A stretch of 64,000 nucleotides of DNA from Streptomyces vietnamensis (GCF_000830005.1 NZ_CP010407.1:1054001-1118000), one strand, 5' to 3'; numbered from the stretch's first letter, positions 1 to 7,703 are shown. Numbers and translations: made by a program. The notes: generated by a model not told the origin, from the sequence alone.

Positions 1-13
1 TTCAGTACGGGCG

Positions 14-367
14 ATGCGTATCAAAGGCGATCAGACCTACTTGGACGAGTACGGACGCACCTGTCACGCAGGGGAACTGTTCACTGGGGAGGTCGAGGAA
101 GTCGCGGACAACGGGCACACCGAGCTGCTCGGCACCTACTGCTCGGGCATCGAGCACGGGCGGCAGCAGGAGTGGTGGCCGGACGGGACCAAGCGGGCCG
201 AGGGCGTGGCCATCATGGGTGCCGCGGTAGGTGAGTGGCGGTACTGGCACGCCAACGGCCGGCCGTCGGAAGTGGTCGTTTTCGATGAGAACGGTCGGGA
301 GATGTCGAGAAAGCGCTGGAATGCCGTAGGTGAGCTGATCATGGATCACGTGACGCGCCGGGCCTGA
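14..367 (+). CDS. MORN-repeat / YwqK-type protein
   Basis: A 117-residue protein containing MORN-like repeats: Gly-Xn-Trp-Xn-Asp/Asn-Gly units are visible around residues 52-64 (HGRQQEWWPDGTKRAEG) and 73-90 (GEWRYWHANGRPSE). Proteins of this make-up are commonly labelled toxin-antitoxin YwqK-family antitoxins, but the label rests on the repeats, not on a demonstrated partner, and no toxin gene is seen next to it. No signal peptide or membrane segment is evident, so it is probably cytoplasmic. The ATG at 14 is the first in-frame start available; the upstream sequence lies outside the window, so a longer start cannot be excluded. The facing gene on the other strand ends at 617, leaving about 250 bases in which I see nothing. 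Confidence 0.6.
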   Translation: MRIKGDQTYLDEYGRTCHAGELFTGEVEEVADNGHTELLGTYCSGIEHGRQQEWWPDGTKRAEGVAIMGAAVGEWRYWHANGRPSEVVVFDENGREMSRKRWNAVGELIMDHVTRRA

Positions 368-616
368 TCCTTAGGCAGGATCACTGGAGCGCTCGTTCGG
401 CGAGTCGGCGTGAGTGACGCCCGTCGTGGCTCCGTGGCCGTCGGCGTCGACGCCGCCTCGCACTCCTGGCTCGCGGCGGACTGGGTCGCATCGGAGAACG
501 GCGACGACCAGTACGTCAGACAGTCCGCCGGTGGTCCCGTCGAAGCCCGGATCGGCGGGACCGTCGTGGCGGGCTAGCAGATGGGGGCTGACCGTCTGCC
601 TCGGATGCGCTGGCGC

Positions 617-1750
617 TCAGTAGGTGTCCGTGGCTGCCAGAACAGCCAGTCGGCGGCCGTTCGGTGAGAGGGCCACGATGGCGAGGTCCCAGCGCTGGCG
701 GAAGAACCACCCGCTGTCGGTGCCGAAGCTGTACCACCGGTAGGCCGCCGCCAACGCCTCGACCTCGGCCACCGGGGTGCCCTCTTCTACTCCCGTCAGT
801 CCGGCCAGGGAACGCCAGGCCGCAAGGCGGCCATAGGCGCCGTACTCCGCCGATTCATACGCTCCTCCCTCGGCCGCGGCGTCGAACAGGACTTCCCAGA
901 TCTCCACCGGAAAGCAGCGGCTGAGGCTCACCTGGGCCGCCGCGGCCGTGCACTTCAGACCGATCGCCCCGAGGGCGGCAGGCAGGCTGGCCGCCGTCAG
1001 GGGATCGACGAACTCGAACACCCGGGCCTCGAGGCAGCCGTTCGAGTCCTCGGCCCAGTTCCGCGCGGCGGCAGCGATCAGCTCGCCGGTCGCTGCCGCG
1101 GTGGTCTCCCTCACGCCGGGCAGTGGCACCGGGGCGCTGCCGGAGTGCCACGTGAGCGCCTCTTGCCGGGTGCGGCTCTCCCCGTCCGGGAAGCGGGCCG
1201 GCACGGGGTAGCCGAGCTCGAACTCGGCACGACTGAGGGGCAGCCAGGCGAACCGACCGTGTCTTTGACGCGAAGCGCCCGCCCAGTTGGCCACCTGCGG
1301 CAGCCCGGCGAGGTCGACTCCTCGGACCACCAACTCCTGTACCAGGCAGGCCCGCAACTCGTCCGGTCCATCCGCCCCGTCACTGAACAGGGCTTCCAGG
1401 TTTGCTGGTTGCTGCGCCGAGACCAGCAGGGAGGCGGCCAGGCTCGGGAAGTGACTGCCGCCAAGAGCCTGGGCCAGCCGACCCGTGGCGAGGACCTGGC
1501 CGGGGCCGGGCGTGCGGGCGAGCAGCCGCAGCAGCCCGTCCCGCATCGTCACGTACTGCCACAACTCCTGCTCTCGGCCGCGGTACTCCCCAACGAGCCG
1601 GACACCCAGCTCGGCGACCCGCTCGCTGTCCCCGGCCGCCAACCACTGCTCGGCGAGCCGCCACACACCCGTCACACTCTTCAGGCCCGGCAGATCCCGC
1701 ACGAGTTCAGCTATGTCATCAGCCACGCGGGCGAGCCTATGCCGATTCAC
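617..1750 (-). CDS. DUF6183-like hypothetical protein
   Basis: A 377-residue, Ala/Leu-rich, mostly helical soluble protein. The N-terminus (LVRDLPGLKSVTGVW, then paired helices rich in Arg and Glu) and the repeated use of ELW, LLRLLARTPGP and SLLVSAQQPANL resemble the streptomycete DUF6183 family as I remember it; the function of that family is unknown. A conserved-looking C-terminal part (AAYRWYSFGTDSGWFFRQRW, then AIVALSPNGRRLAVLAATDTY) reads like a substrate- or ligand-binding beta-rich end. It has no signal peptide and no partner gene in the same direction. Codon use is typical of the host. The family name is moderately sure; that it is a real coding region is highly likely from GC periodicity and length. 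Confidence 0.7.
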   Translation of the reverse strand: MNRHRLARVADDIAELVRDLPGLKSVTGVWRLAEQWLAAGDSERVAELGVRLVGEYRGREQELWQYVTMRDGLLRLLARTPGPGQVLATGRLAQALGGSHFPSLAASLLVSAQQPANLEALFSDGADGPDELRACLVQELVVRGVDLAGLPQVANWAGASRQRHGRFAWLPLSRAEFELGYPVPARFPDGESRTRQEALTWHSGSAPVPLPGVRETTAAATGELIAAAARNWAEDSNGCLEARVFEFVDPLTAASLPAALGAIGLKCTAAAAQVSLSRCFPVEIWEVLFDAAAEGGAYESAEYGAYGRLAAWRSLAGLTGVEEGTPVAEVEALAAAYRWYSFGTDSGWFFRQRWDLAIVALSPNGRRLAVLAATDTY

Positions 1751-1909
1751 CTACCCCCGGCCCATATCGTCCGCGGCTACTTCGGCGGCCCGCACGTCCG
1801 CTACATCCTGGACGAGAACCCCATCAGTTTCTGATCAATATGAAAGCCCCGGAAATCTGCAAAGTCGCAGCTCAGCAGACCTCACTCGACTATCCACGCA
1901 GGTCAGCGG

Positions 1910-2032
1910 GTTAAGGGCGAGGACTTCAAGAAGGTCTTCTCGGGGGCGGCGATTTCCTTTGCTCCCACACTGGTGGGAACTGTTTATGGCATGAGCTTCG
2001 ACTCCATGCCGGAGCTGCGCTGGGCCTCGGGT
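1910..2032 (+). pseudogene. CorA-type Mg2+/Co2+ transporter C-terminal remnant
   Basis: A 41-codon open stretch translates to DFKKVFSGAAISFAPTLVG followed by TVYGMSFDSMPELRW. This matches the end of CorA channels: the K-x2-SAWAAI helix, the PT-x3-YGMNF signature at the mouth of TM1, and MPELxW. The selectivity signature GMN reads GMS here. Everything upstream is out of frame or interrupted (an in-frame stop at 1841-1843), and downstream the expected second membrane helix is absent. This is therefore a short relic, not a gene. It shows that the 1.8-2.75 kb gap is decayed coding DNA. Confidence 0.7.
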
Positions 2033-2750
2033 ACCCTTCACCCTCGGCTTGATGAAGGTGGCATGAGGCAGTTTGTACGTGATTTTCAAGCGGCGAGGCC
2101 GGCCGTAGCGGGCACCTGTCTCAAAGACGCGCCGCGCACTGTTTGCGCATACATCGCCGCGCAGACCACCCATACGGGGCGCTGGGGAGAAGTGATGCGG
2201 GTGATCTCCTCGCGCTCCCCTTCACAGGCCCTCTGAGCTGGCCTTTTGGGGATCCGGAAGCGCTGGGGAGGATCTGGGGAGAACAGGGCCGTCAGCAGCA
2301 CCTACGCCATCAAGCCCGTTCGCCGGACGGTTCGCCGCCCTCTGGACGGCTCGTCGATGTCGCGGCAAATCACCGTGAGTGACAGCGGGCCGGGCCGGTG
2401 AGGGGGCTGACCTCAGCAGGCGCCCCTGGAGAGGAATTTGCGCCGACAGGTGGCGCGGATCCTGCAGCTGGAGTCCTGGGACCCACTCGCCGTCGGGAAC
2501 TGTGGTTCAGCCGAGTCGACAGGCGGGCGGGCGGGCTGCGTGGCGTCGTGGATGCTCGCGGGTGTAAGAGCTCCTGACGGCACGCGGTGCGGCGGTTCCA
2601 ATGTGCCGGAGCGGCGGGCTCTTTCCTTCGTGCTGGGGGCAGAATCCAGCGGGGTTGTTCCGTATCCGTCGACGAGGTACGGCAAAAGCTCCCTGGTCGT
2701 GATTGCGTCCAGGGAGCCTTCGGGAGGATCGGCCGCTCACTGTGAAGAGA
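2033..2750. other. gap without supported genes
   Basis: About 720 bases between the CorA relic and the racemase pseudogene. All open frames here are short, overlap one another on both strands and show no recognisable domain. I see no RNA gene, repeat or clear promoter. Given the relics on both sides it is most simply decayed coding sequence. Confidence 0.5.
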
Positions 2751-3540
2751 TCAGAGCTCGATCCGCTCGGTGGAGGTGGTGACCTCGTTCGGGGAGCGGC
2801 TCGACGCCGAGCCGCGGGCCCGTCGGGACGTCGAGGTGGCCGTCCGCGAGGACGAACGGCTTCGTGATGTCCGTGGCGAAGTAGCGGTGGGAGCCCGAGG
2901 TGTCGCCGGGGAGGGTGAAGCCGGGGAGGGCCGCCAGGGCGACGTTGGCGGCGCGGCCGATGCCGGTCTTCAGCATGCCGCCGCACCAGACGGGAACACC
3001 ATGGGCGCGGGCGATGTCGTGGATGCGGCGGGCTTCGAGATAGCCGCCGACGCGGGCCGGCTTGATGTTGATGATCGAGCAGGCGCCCAGCGAGATGGCC
3101 GCGGCGGCGTCGGCGGCGGACTCGATGGACTCGTCCAGGCAGATCGGGGTGCGCAACAGCTTGGCGAGCTGGGCGTGCTGGACCATGTCATCGTTGGCGA
3201 CGGGCTGTTCGATGAGCAGGAGGCCGAAGTCGTCTAGCTTCGCGAGCTGTTGGGTGTTGACGAGGGTGTACGCGGCGTTGGCGTCGACCTGGAGGAGAAG
3301 GTCGTCTCCGAAGCGTTCGCGGACGGCGCGGACCGGTTCGACGTCCCAGCCGGGCTCGATCTTCAGCTGGATCCGGACGTAGCCCTCGGCCACGCAGCCC
3401 GCCACCGCGTCCAGGAGCTCGGGTATCGAGTCCATGATGCCGACGGAGACGCCGCAGGGGACACGGTCGCGGGCAGCGCCCAGATGGGCCGGGATGGACT
3501 CGCCCGACAGTTGGAGTTGAGCGTCGAGGACTCGCCGGAG
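2751..3540 (-). pseudogene. N-acylamino-acid racemase / MenC-like enolase-superfamily pseudogene
   Basis: Reading from about 3528 downward, the translation follows N-acylamino-acid racemases (o-succinylbenzoate synthase-like) closely: LLLQVDANAAY (metal Asp), LLLIEQP (metal Glu), ICLDES (metal Asp), NIKPARVGGYLEARRIHD (second catalytic Lys) and FTLPGDTSGS. About the first 100-110 residues, the capping domain of a roughly 370-residue enzyme, are absent; the open frame continues upstream to 3690 only with unrelated residues. Near 2785-2790 a one-base loss shifts the frame: the expected ending EVTTSTERIEL is found in another frame and stops at 2751-2753. The first Lys of the KxK motif reads Gln (RIQLKIEPG). 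Truncation, frameshift and a changed motif residue together make it non-functional. Confidence 0.8.
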
Positions 3541-3841
3541 CACCCCCGCGCCGGGCCTCGGGTTCGGTCGAGCGGACGAAGCGACCACCCCAGAGCTGTG
3601 ACAGAGACCGAACCCTCGTACCCGGGCGCCGATTTGGCTGGCCTTCGGCCCCGCCCCTGCCCGGCCGGGCTCGCTGATCGTCAACACCAAGGCCCACCAT
3701 GCACACGTACGACCCTGCCCTCACCGACCTCGTCGTCGCCTCCCTGCGCGACCCGCTGCTGAACCGGCCCCCTACCCGACGCCTGCCCGCGAAGATCATG
3801 TTAGGGCCTCTAAGGGAGCTCAAGGCCGGCCGCTGGTCTCC

Positions 3842-4405
3842 TCAGAAACTCAGAGTTGCCCAGACGGCGTCGAGCAGCTTTGTGCGGCGTTCCGGTGTCC
3901 AGGGCCGGCCGGCGTCGAACCCGGAGACGACTATCCCGTCGACGAACAAGCTGACCAGGTCGGCCTCCTTCGCAGGGTCAGCCGATCCCGCTTCGTGGAG
4001 CAGCTGCTCGATCCGCTGGTTCCACCACTGGTTGAACCGGTTGAGCTCGCCTCGCAGGGTCGGCTGTCCGGCCGCGTTCAGGACGAGAGCGAGCCAGAAC
4101 CGATGGCTGCGTTCGGTGGGACTGAGGACGGCCCACTCCACCACCGCACGCAGAGCGGCCTGACCGTCAAGAGCACGCGCTGCCGCGTCGGCTTCGGCGC
4201 GGCGGCTGTCGAGTTCCCGACGGACGGCGTTGCACAGCAACTCTTCCCTGCTGCCCACGTAATGAGTCACGACCGATGTCGAGGCCCCCACCCGCTTGGC
4301 GACAGCACGGATCGTCACGGCTTCGAAACCTGCGTCGGCCGCGATGGCAACCACGGCGTCCTCAATGGCCGCCAGTCGCGCGGCCTGATCTATCTGGCGG
4401 GGCAT
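3842..4405 (-). CDS. TetR/AcrR family transcriptional regulator
   Basis: A 187-residue repressor. Residues 8-55 form the TetR DNA-binding domain (AAIEDAVVAIAADAGFEAVT then IRAVAKRVGASTSVVTHYV, with the recognition helix around residues 38-47). The C-terminal ligand domain contains a Trp/His-rich patch (SHRFWLALVLNAAG) and ends SLFVDGIVVSGFD, as in BetI/YjdC-like members. The ATG at 4405 is kept because the HTH starts a few residues later. Just upstream at 4429-4438 lies the 10-bp palindrome AACACGTGTT inside GAAAC-N9-GTTTC, a possible self-operator. No gene shares its direction. It is one of three TetR genes in the 3.8-23.7 kb region and a less likely candidate than the 4696-5328 gene for control of the GTCG-N6-CGAC regulon. 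Confidence 0.85.
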   Translation of the reverse strand: MPRQIDQAARLAAIEDAVVAIAADAGFEAVTIRAVAKRVGASTSVVTHYVGSREELLCNAVRRELDSRRAEADAAARALDGQAALRAVVEWAVLSPTERSHRFWLALVLNAAGQPTLRGELNRFNQWWNQRIEQLLHEAGSADPAKEADLVSLFVDGIVVSGFDAGRPWTPERRTKLLDAVWATLSF

Positions 4406-4421
4406 GCCGTCATCATAACCG

Positions 4422-4440
4422 GAAACGCAACACGTGTTTC
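4422..4440. promoter_or_regulatory. inverted repeat upstream of the 3842-4405 TetR gene
   Basis: GAAAC-N9-GTTTC encloses the perfect 10-bp palindrome AACACGTGTT (4429-4438), 24 bp before the start codon. The placement fits autoregulation by a TetR protein; no experiment is implied. Confidence 0.4.
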
Positions 4441-4547
4441 ATAATACGCATCCCCTCTCCCTTGCCTCGCGGGCCAGGTGCGCACCGTGGAATCACCAAC
4501 CGGCACGACGGGACATCGCACAGCGGGACGCCCTCAACAGCGGCGCG

Positions 4548-4625
4548 GCCGAGCCTCACGGCGGTGGGCGCCAGGTCCCTGGAGACTCCGGGTTCACTGG
4601 TGGCGAAGGCTCCGACGAGCGACAA
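4548..4625 (-). pseudogene. acyl-CoA dehydrogenase fragment
   Basis: On the minus strand 4622-4548 reads SLVGAFATSEPGVSRDLAPT then AVRL. This is nearly the same as residues 145-166 of the intact acyl-CoA dehydrogenase at 10430-11683 (IVGSFATSEPGASSDLAPTAVQT), a segment that contacts FAD and the acyl-CoA substrate. An in-frame stop lies just upstream and similarity ends abruptly downstream, so only about 25 codons survive. Either an ancestral second copy decayed here or a rearrangement left a piece behind. Confidence 0.65.
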
Positions 4626-4695
4626 AGCTCAGCCGGACGTCCGAGTCGAAACAGGGCGCACCGGGATTCCCCTCACGGCCGCCGACGGGATCCGT

Positions 4696-5328
4696 TCAAT
4701 CGGCCCGGACCTTCTTCCTGAGCGCGACGGGCTGGGGGTCGGCGAGCAGGATGATCATGTCCACCGCGTGTTTGAGGTCACGACGTGCGCGGTCGGCGTC
4801 GGGATTCGCCACGTACTGCAGGATGAGGCCGTCGACCAGGGCCAGCGTCAGGCGCCCCAGCGCGTCGAATCCGATGGCGCAGCGCTCTCCCGCGGCCTGC
4901 GCCGCCTGTTCGCAGAGCTCGGTGACCAGGGAGCTGTAGCGCTCGTACTGCGACTGGGCCAGGCCTCCCGTCCCCTCCGTCCGCACGGAGTACGTGGTCA
5001 GCTCGTACTGCATGACCTGGAGGCCGATGCCGCTCTCCACCAGCCGGCGCCAGAAGCCGGCGATGCCCTGCCTGAAGGCGTGCTCCACTCCGCGGTCGAG
5101 CTCCACCTCGGCGCGAAGCGCCTCCGAGATGTCCCCTATGACCTTGCCCATGACCGCGCGCAGCAGCTGGTCCTTGGCGGGGAAGACGTAGTGCAACGTG
5201 CCCAGAGGAATGCCGGCCTCCGCCGCCACGGCGCGCAGGGTCATGGCGGGCACGCCCGCAGAACTGAGTACTCGCATGGCTGCCGCGACGATCTGTTCCT
5301 CGCGCTCCGCTGCCCTGACGTAGGCCAC
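4696..5328 (-). CDS. TetR/AcrR family regulator, candidate controller of the amine regulon
   Basis: A 210-residue TetR protein. The HTH covers residues 6-52 (REEQIVAAAMRVLSSAGVPA, MTLRAVAAEAGIPLGTLHYV). The C-terminal domain is of the TetR_C_6/BetI style (YELTTYSVRTEG, LALVDGLILQYVANPDADRA). I chose GTG 5328 because a perfect AGGAGG sits 6 bases before it; a GTG at 5364 is open but has no ribosome site and falls inside an inverted repeat. Upstream are two operator-like elements: GTCTCGCAC-N7-GTGCGAGAC (5356-5380) and a GTCGGACGTACGAC copy (5406-5419). The latter recurs before the amine-oxidase, acyl-CoA dehydrogenase, DUF35 and permease genes, so this regulator, lying beside one copy, is my first candidate for the repressor of that set. 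Its ligand is unknown. Confidence 0.85.
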   Translation of the reverse strand: MAYVRAAEREEQIVAAAMRVLSSAGVPAMTLRAVAAEAGIPLGTLHYVFPAKDQLLRAVMGKVIGDISEALRAEVELDRGVEHAFRQGIAGFWRRLVESGIGLQVMQYELTTYSVRTEGTGGLAQSQYERYSSLVTELCEQAAQAAGERCAIGFDALGRLTLALVDGLILQYVANPDADRARRDLKHAVDMIILLADPQPVALRKKVRAD

Positions 5329-5355
5329 CCGATGCCTCCTCGTTCGGTCAGTTGA

Positions 5356-5380
5356 GTCTCGCACACCTCTTGTGCGAGAC
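5356..5380. promoter_or_regulatory. perfect inverted repeat upstream of the TetR gene
   Basis: GTCTCGCAC (5356-5364), spacer 5365-5371, GTGCGAGAC (5372-5380). The arms are 9 bp and perfect, 28 bp upstream of the 5328 start. It overlaps the -35 element TTGTGC (5370-5375) of the plus-strand promoter, so a protein bound here could control both directions. It could also be a hairpin in the regulator mRNA. Confidence 0.5.
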
Positions 5381-5398
5381 GAGGAGCTCCTTTAGCTT
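5370..5398 (+). promoter_or_regulatory. candidate promoter for the 5847 gene
   Basis: -35 TTGTGC at 5370-5375 and -10 TAGCTT at 5393-5398 with 17 bp between them predict a start near 5405. That is one base before operator copy A. The downstream gene begins only at 5847, so the transcript would have a leader of about 440 bases. Confidence 0.45.
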
Positions 5399-5400
5399 AA

Positions 5401-5420
5401 ACTCGGTCGGACGTACGACT
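5401..5420. promoter_or_regulatory. operator copy A (GTCG-N6-CGAC)
   Basis: ACTCGGTCGGACGTACGACT, with the core GTCGGACGTACGAC at 5406-5419. The core is identical to copy C (10199-10212), and the whole 20-mer matches copy D (20831-20850) at 17 of 20 positions. It lies between the divergent TetR gene and the 5847 gene. Confidence 0.65.
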
Positions 5421-5536
5421 CTGAACGTGAGCGAGGGTACGGCGGCCTGCGGCACCCTCGGGATCGGGTAGTCCGTCCAGGGGCTTGGGTGAAGGCTCTC
5501 CCAGACGGTCACCGGGCTCCGCTTTCAGCGGTGCAT

Positions 5537-5627
5537 CTGATGCAGAACCATCGTGCTGCGCACTTGCCCGTTGCGCCTGGCATCTGCAATCGCCCCCGAT
5601 GGGTCGCCCCAGCGGTTTCTGCATCAG
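5537..5627 (+). other. long-range inverted repeat in the 5847 leader
   Basis: CTGATGCAGAA (5537-5547) is complementary to TTCTGCATCAG (5617-5627), with 69 bases between. In a transcript started near 5405 it would close a large hairpin inside the leader. I do not recognise a known riboswitch or attenuator. A short terminator-like or leader-peptide role is possible but unproven. Confidence 0.3.
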
Positions 5628-5846
5628 GGGCTTCCGTTCCCCGTTCTCGCGGCGAGCTACCGAAGCATGTGTCTTGCGATCAGCGCGGAGGCACACGCAC
5701 ATGCCTCATGCAGCCAGCTGGAGAAGAGTGAAGGGAAACTGACATGGATTTCAAGAATTTCACCAAGGGCCTCCGGCACTGCCCGCACGCGCAAGCATCG
5801 AGCCAGATTCCGCCGCCATCCGCACAGTAGAAGGACTGGAGCTGAT

Positions 5847-6335
5847 ATGTATTCCATAGAATTCAGGGAAGGGTTCGATTACGAACTCCAGAACCGCCAG
5901 TTCGCCCTGATCTCCATGTCAGGCGTCGCGAGGCGCCTGCACGGTGACCCACAACTCTCCTTCTGGGGAGGCTATAGCGAACTCGAGCGGTTCAACGTCC
6001 CTCGCTACGAGCAAGCCGCGCAGAGGTGGGGCATGAACGCCAAGCCGACCGGCTGGACCAAGACCAGGGGCACGCTGATCGGAGCAACGCCCAAGTTCAT
6101 GCTCCGCCCGCTTCTGAAGTTCGCGTACCCCAAGACCGTGAAGTATCTGGAAGACCTTCGCCGCGTTCGCGGAACGGGACCGAAGGACGGAAAGGCATTC
6201 CTCGACTACATGGTCGACCAGGAAGTCATCCAGATCGAAATGATGCAGCTTGCACTGAGCGGGCGCTTCTCGGATATCACTCCGAAGCTGGAGGAATTCT
6301 TCCGGAAGTACGAAAACAAGGAACTGTTCTCATGA
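5847..6335 (+). CDS. uncharacterised 162-residue protein
   Basis: I do not recognise this family. The protein is charged, soluble and apparently mostly helical, with aromatic-rich N-terminal (YELQNRQFALISMSG; FWGGYSELERFNVPRYE) and C-terminal parts (VKYLEDLRRV, then FLDYMVDQEVIQIEMMQLAL, then KLEEFFRKYE). The C-terminal helices, with Glu residues facing Met/Leu, recall ferritin-like bundles, but the usual diiron ExxH pairs are missing (only one His, residue 32). There is no signal peptide. ATG 5847 is chosen because AAGGACTGGAG lies just before it; the frame stays open upstream to 5553 but without similarity or a ribosome site. Codons ending in A/T are more common than in neighbours, a hint of foreign origin. 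Promoter and operator copy A place it in the amine-catabolism regulon. Confidence 0.75.
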   Translation: MYSIEFREGFDYELQNRQFALISMSGVARRLHGDPQLSFWGGYSELERFNVPRYEQAAQRWGMNAKPTGWTKTRGTLIGATPKFMLRPLLKFAYPKTVKYLEDLRRVRGTGPKDGKAFLDYMVDQEVIQIEMMQLALSGRFSDITPKLEEFFRKYENKELFS

Positions 6336-6513
6336 CGGCCCGACGGCCCGAAGCCCAGAGGCTTTGATGAATCCATCGACTGCCCCGTAGTACAGCCGGG
6401 CGCCGGCGAGATTCTCGGCCGTCGCGGCCGTCTGAGATGGCCAGAGCGCCGGTCCACCCGCCAGGCTGCTCCGCGTGCCCCCGGAACGGGCGTGCGCACC
6501 AACCGGCGGTGAT

Positions 6514-6545
6514 GTCGGGCAGTGAGAACGTTCTCGCTGCCCGAC
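6514..6545. repeat. 32-bp near-perfect palindrome with AACGTT centre
   Basis: GTCGGGCAGTGAGAAC followed by GTTCTCGCTGCCCGAC: 15 of 16 base pairs match. The centre GAGAACGTTCTC resembles operators of LacI-family regulators, which favour AACGTT or related cores. No LacI gene or start codon is near, so it may be an orphaned operator or a transcription stop for the 5847 gene. Confidence 0.5.
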
Positions 6546-6962
6546 GCGTCACTCATCGCCCGGCTACGGTTGAGTCGACCTGCCACGCCAACGAGCCGAG
6601 GCGCCGAGCGCAATGCGCGCGATACGTCCATGTTCGAGCGGCCGACTCAGTCCGAGCCCGATGCGCGTCCCACCAGTTGCTGTGTGGCCTGCGTTCACCC
6701 TTCTGCCTTTGCCGGGAGATTCTCCGGCGCCCGCTCTTCGATGCCGCGGGCGATCTCGACCGTCCCCGGAGCCGAACGGTCCACACGTTGGCCCGCACGG
6801 GACCTCGTCGGACCAGGTCCGCTTCCCCGTCCACACCTCGAAGCCCTCCTCCACGGCGCCGAGACCGCCGGGCACGACGACAAGACGTCGACATGCTCGG
6901 CCGCACTCACCCTGCGCTCGCACATCGCGTCGCACATGAGCAGCCACATCGCTCCTCACCCT

Positions 6963-7016
6963 CACCCGCACCCGCACCCGCACCCGCACCCGCACCCGCA
7001 CCCGCACCCGCACCCG
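6963..7016. repeat. (CACCCG)9 tandem hexamer
   Basis: Nine perfect copies of CACCCG in a row, preceded by one degenerate copy (CACCCT, 6957-6962). It creates artificial Pro-His or Arg-Val repeat frames. It is a simple-sequence tract prone to slippage; no coding role is supported. Confidence 0.9.
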
Positions 7017-7225
7017 GCCACGCTGCGCGCCGTGACATCAAGGTTTCTCGGCTCCTCCAGCATCCCGTCTTTCGCACTCACGTCAGCACCACGGGTTTCC
7101 ATTTCTGCGTGCGTCAACGCACCCCTGGGGTAAGGCGAAACGCCGAGTGTCTCCCGAACGGGGGCGATCGACTTTGCGGCGATGAGTTTCACCAGCGCCC
7201 CGGCGCCGACCAAGCCTCTTGCGTG

Positions 7226-7410
7226 ACTGCAACCGGCCAGGGTCCACCGCTGATCACCCGAGCCGTAGGCCAGGGGACGCACTCCAACTCCCGCTCCAGC
7301 TTGGCGGCCTGCTTCTCATTGACCCTCGGTCGCCCGGGTGGGCCCTTCGACAGAACTTCGATCTCGCCCCGCTCGCGCCACTGGCGGCTCCACCGACCGC
7401 TCGCCGACTC
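7226..7410 (-). pseudogene. IS630-family transposase N-terminal relic
   Basis: On the minus strand 7398-7282 reads GRWSRQWRERGEIEVLSKG then PPGRPRVNEKQAAKLERELE. This matches the second helix-turn-helix part of IS630-type transposases (winged-helix proteins with W-x-E-x-GEAL-LxxG-xGRP and LSxxQ motifs). The similarity continues in another frame (RPLAYGSGDQRWTLA, compare GPxAHGW-DQRWTLARV), so a frameshift lies near 7280. The DDE catalytic domain is absent. No terminal inverted repeats were identified. Confidence 0.6.
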
Positions 7411-7673
7411 ACAGGGCGGCAACTGTCTCCCAGTTCTTCTCCCGCAGCCTGCGGCCGGATCCGCTCCCGCCCCCCGTTCCCGGTGGCGGCCAACCCGCTG
7501 CACTGCGCCTGTCTCACGGGTGCAGAGCTACCGAGACTGCCCTCGTCGAACGGTGCCGACATCGCCCCCTCAAGTTCCGGAGCAGGTGAAGTCGGCTTGA
7601 TCGAGGGTCAGTCGAGAGCCTCGGAGCGCCGACAGAGCCTTACGGCCTCAGTCGCCGATGACCTCTCGACGTA

Positions 7674-7703
7674 TGCAACACTAGTTACACAACGTCTGTT
7701 GCA
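7674..7703. promoter_or_regulatory. inverted repeat before the 7717 amine oxidase
   Basis: TGCAACA (7674-7680), 16-bp spacer, TGTTGCA (7697-7703). The right arm ends 13 bp before the start codon, so a bound protein would block transcription or initiation. It does not resemble the GTCG-N6-CGAC operator, which suggests that this amine oxidase answers to another regulator. Confidence 0.5.

Noticed and set aside
414..623. Short plus-strand frame between the first two genes
   Set aside because: Composition is a GC-bias artefact (Arg/Ser/Pro-rich) with no ribosome site or similarity.
3560..3615. 10-bp inverted repeat GGGTTCGGTC / GACCGAACCC with a 36-base spacer
   Set aside because: It is far from any intact start and the spacer is too long for a usual operator or terminator; no function supported.
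3699..4163. Plus-strand frame MHTYDPALTDLVV overlapping the racemase upstream end
   Set aside because: The first 30 residues look plausible, but the rest is antisense to the TetR gene and has no domain.
6550..6960. Minus-strand frame containing GFEVWTGKRTWSDEV
   Set aside because: It looks protein-like but matches no family I know, has no start or ribosome site and overlaps the repeat tract.
6437..7600. 387-residue open frame through the hexamer tract
   Set aside because: The length arises from GC-rich DNA and the repeat; no domain, and it overlaps the transposase relic on the other strand.
7591..7605. GTCGGCTTGATCGA as an eighth copy of the shared operator before the 7717 gene
   Set aside because: Only the left half-site is intact and no promoter is placed suitably; counted as chance.
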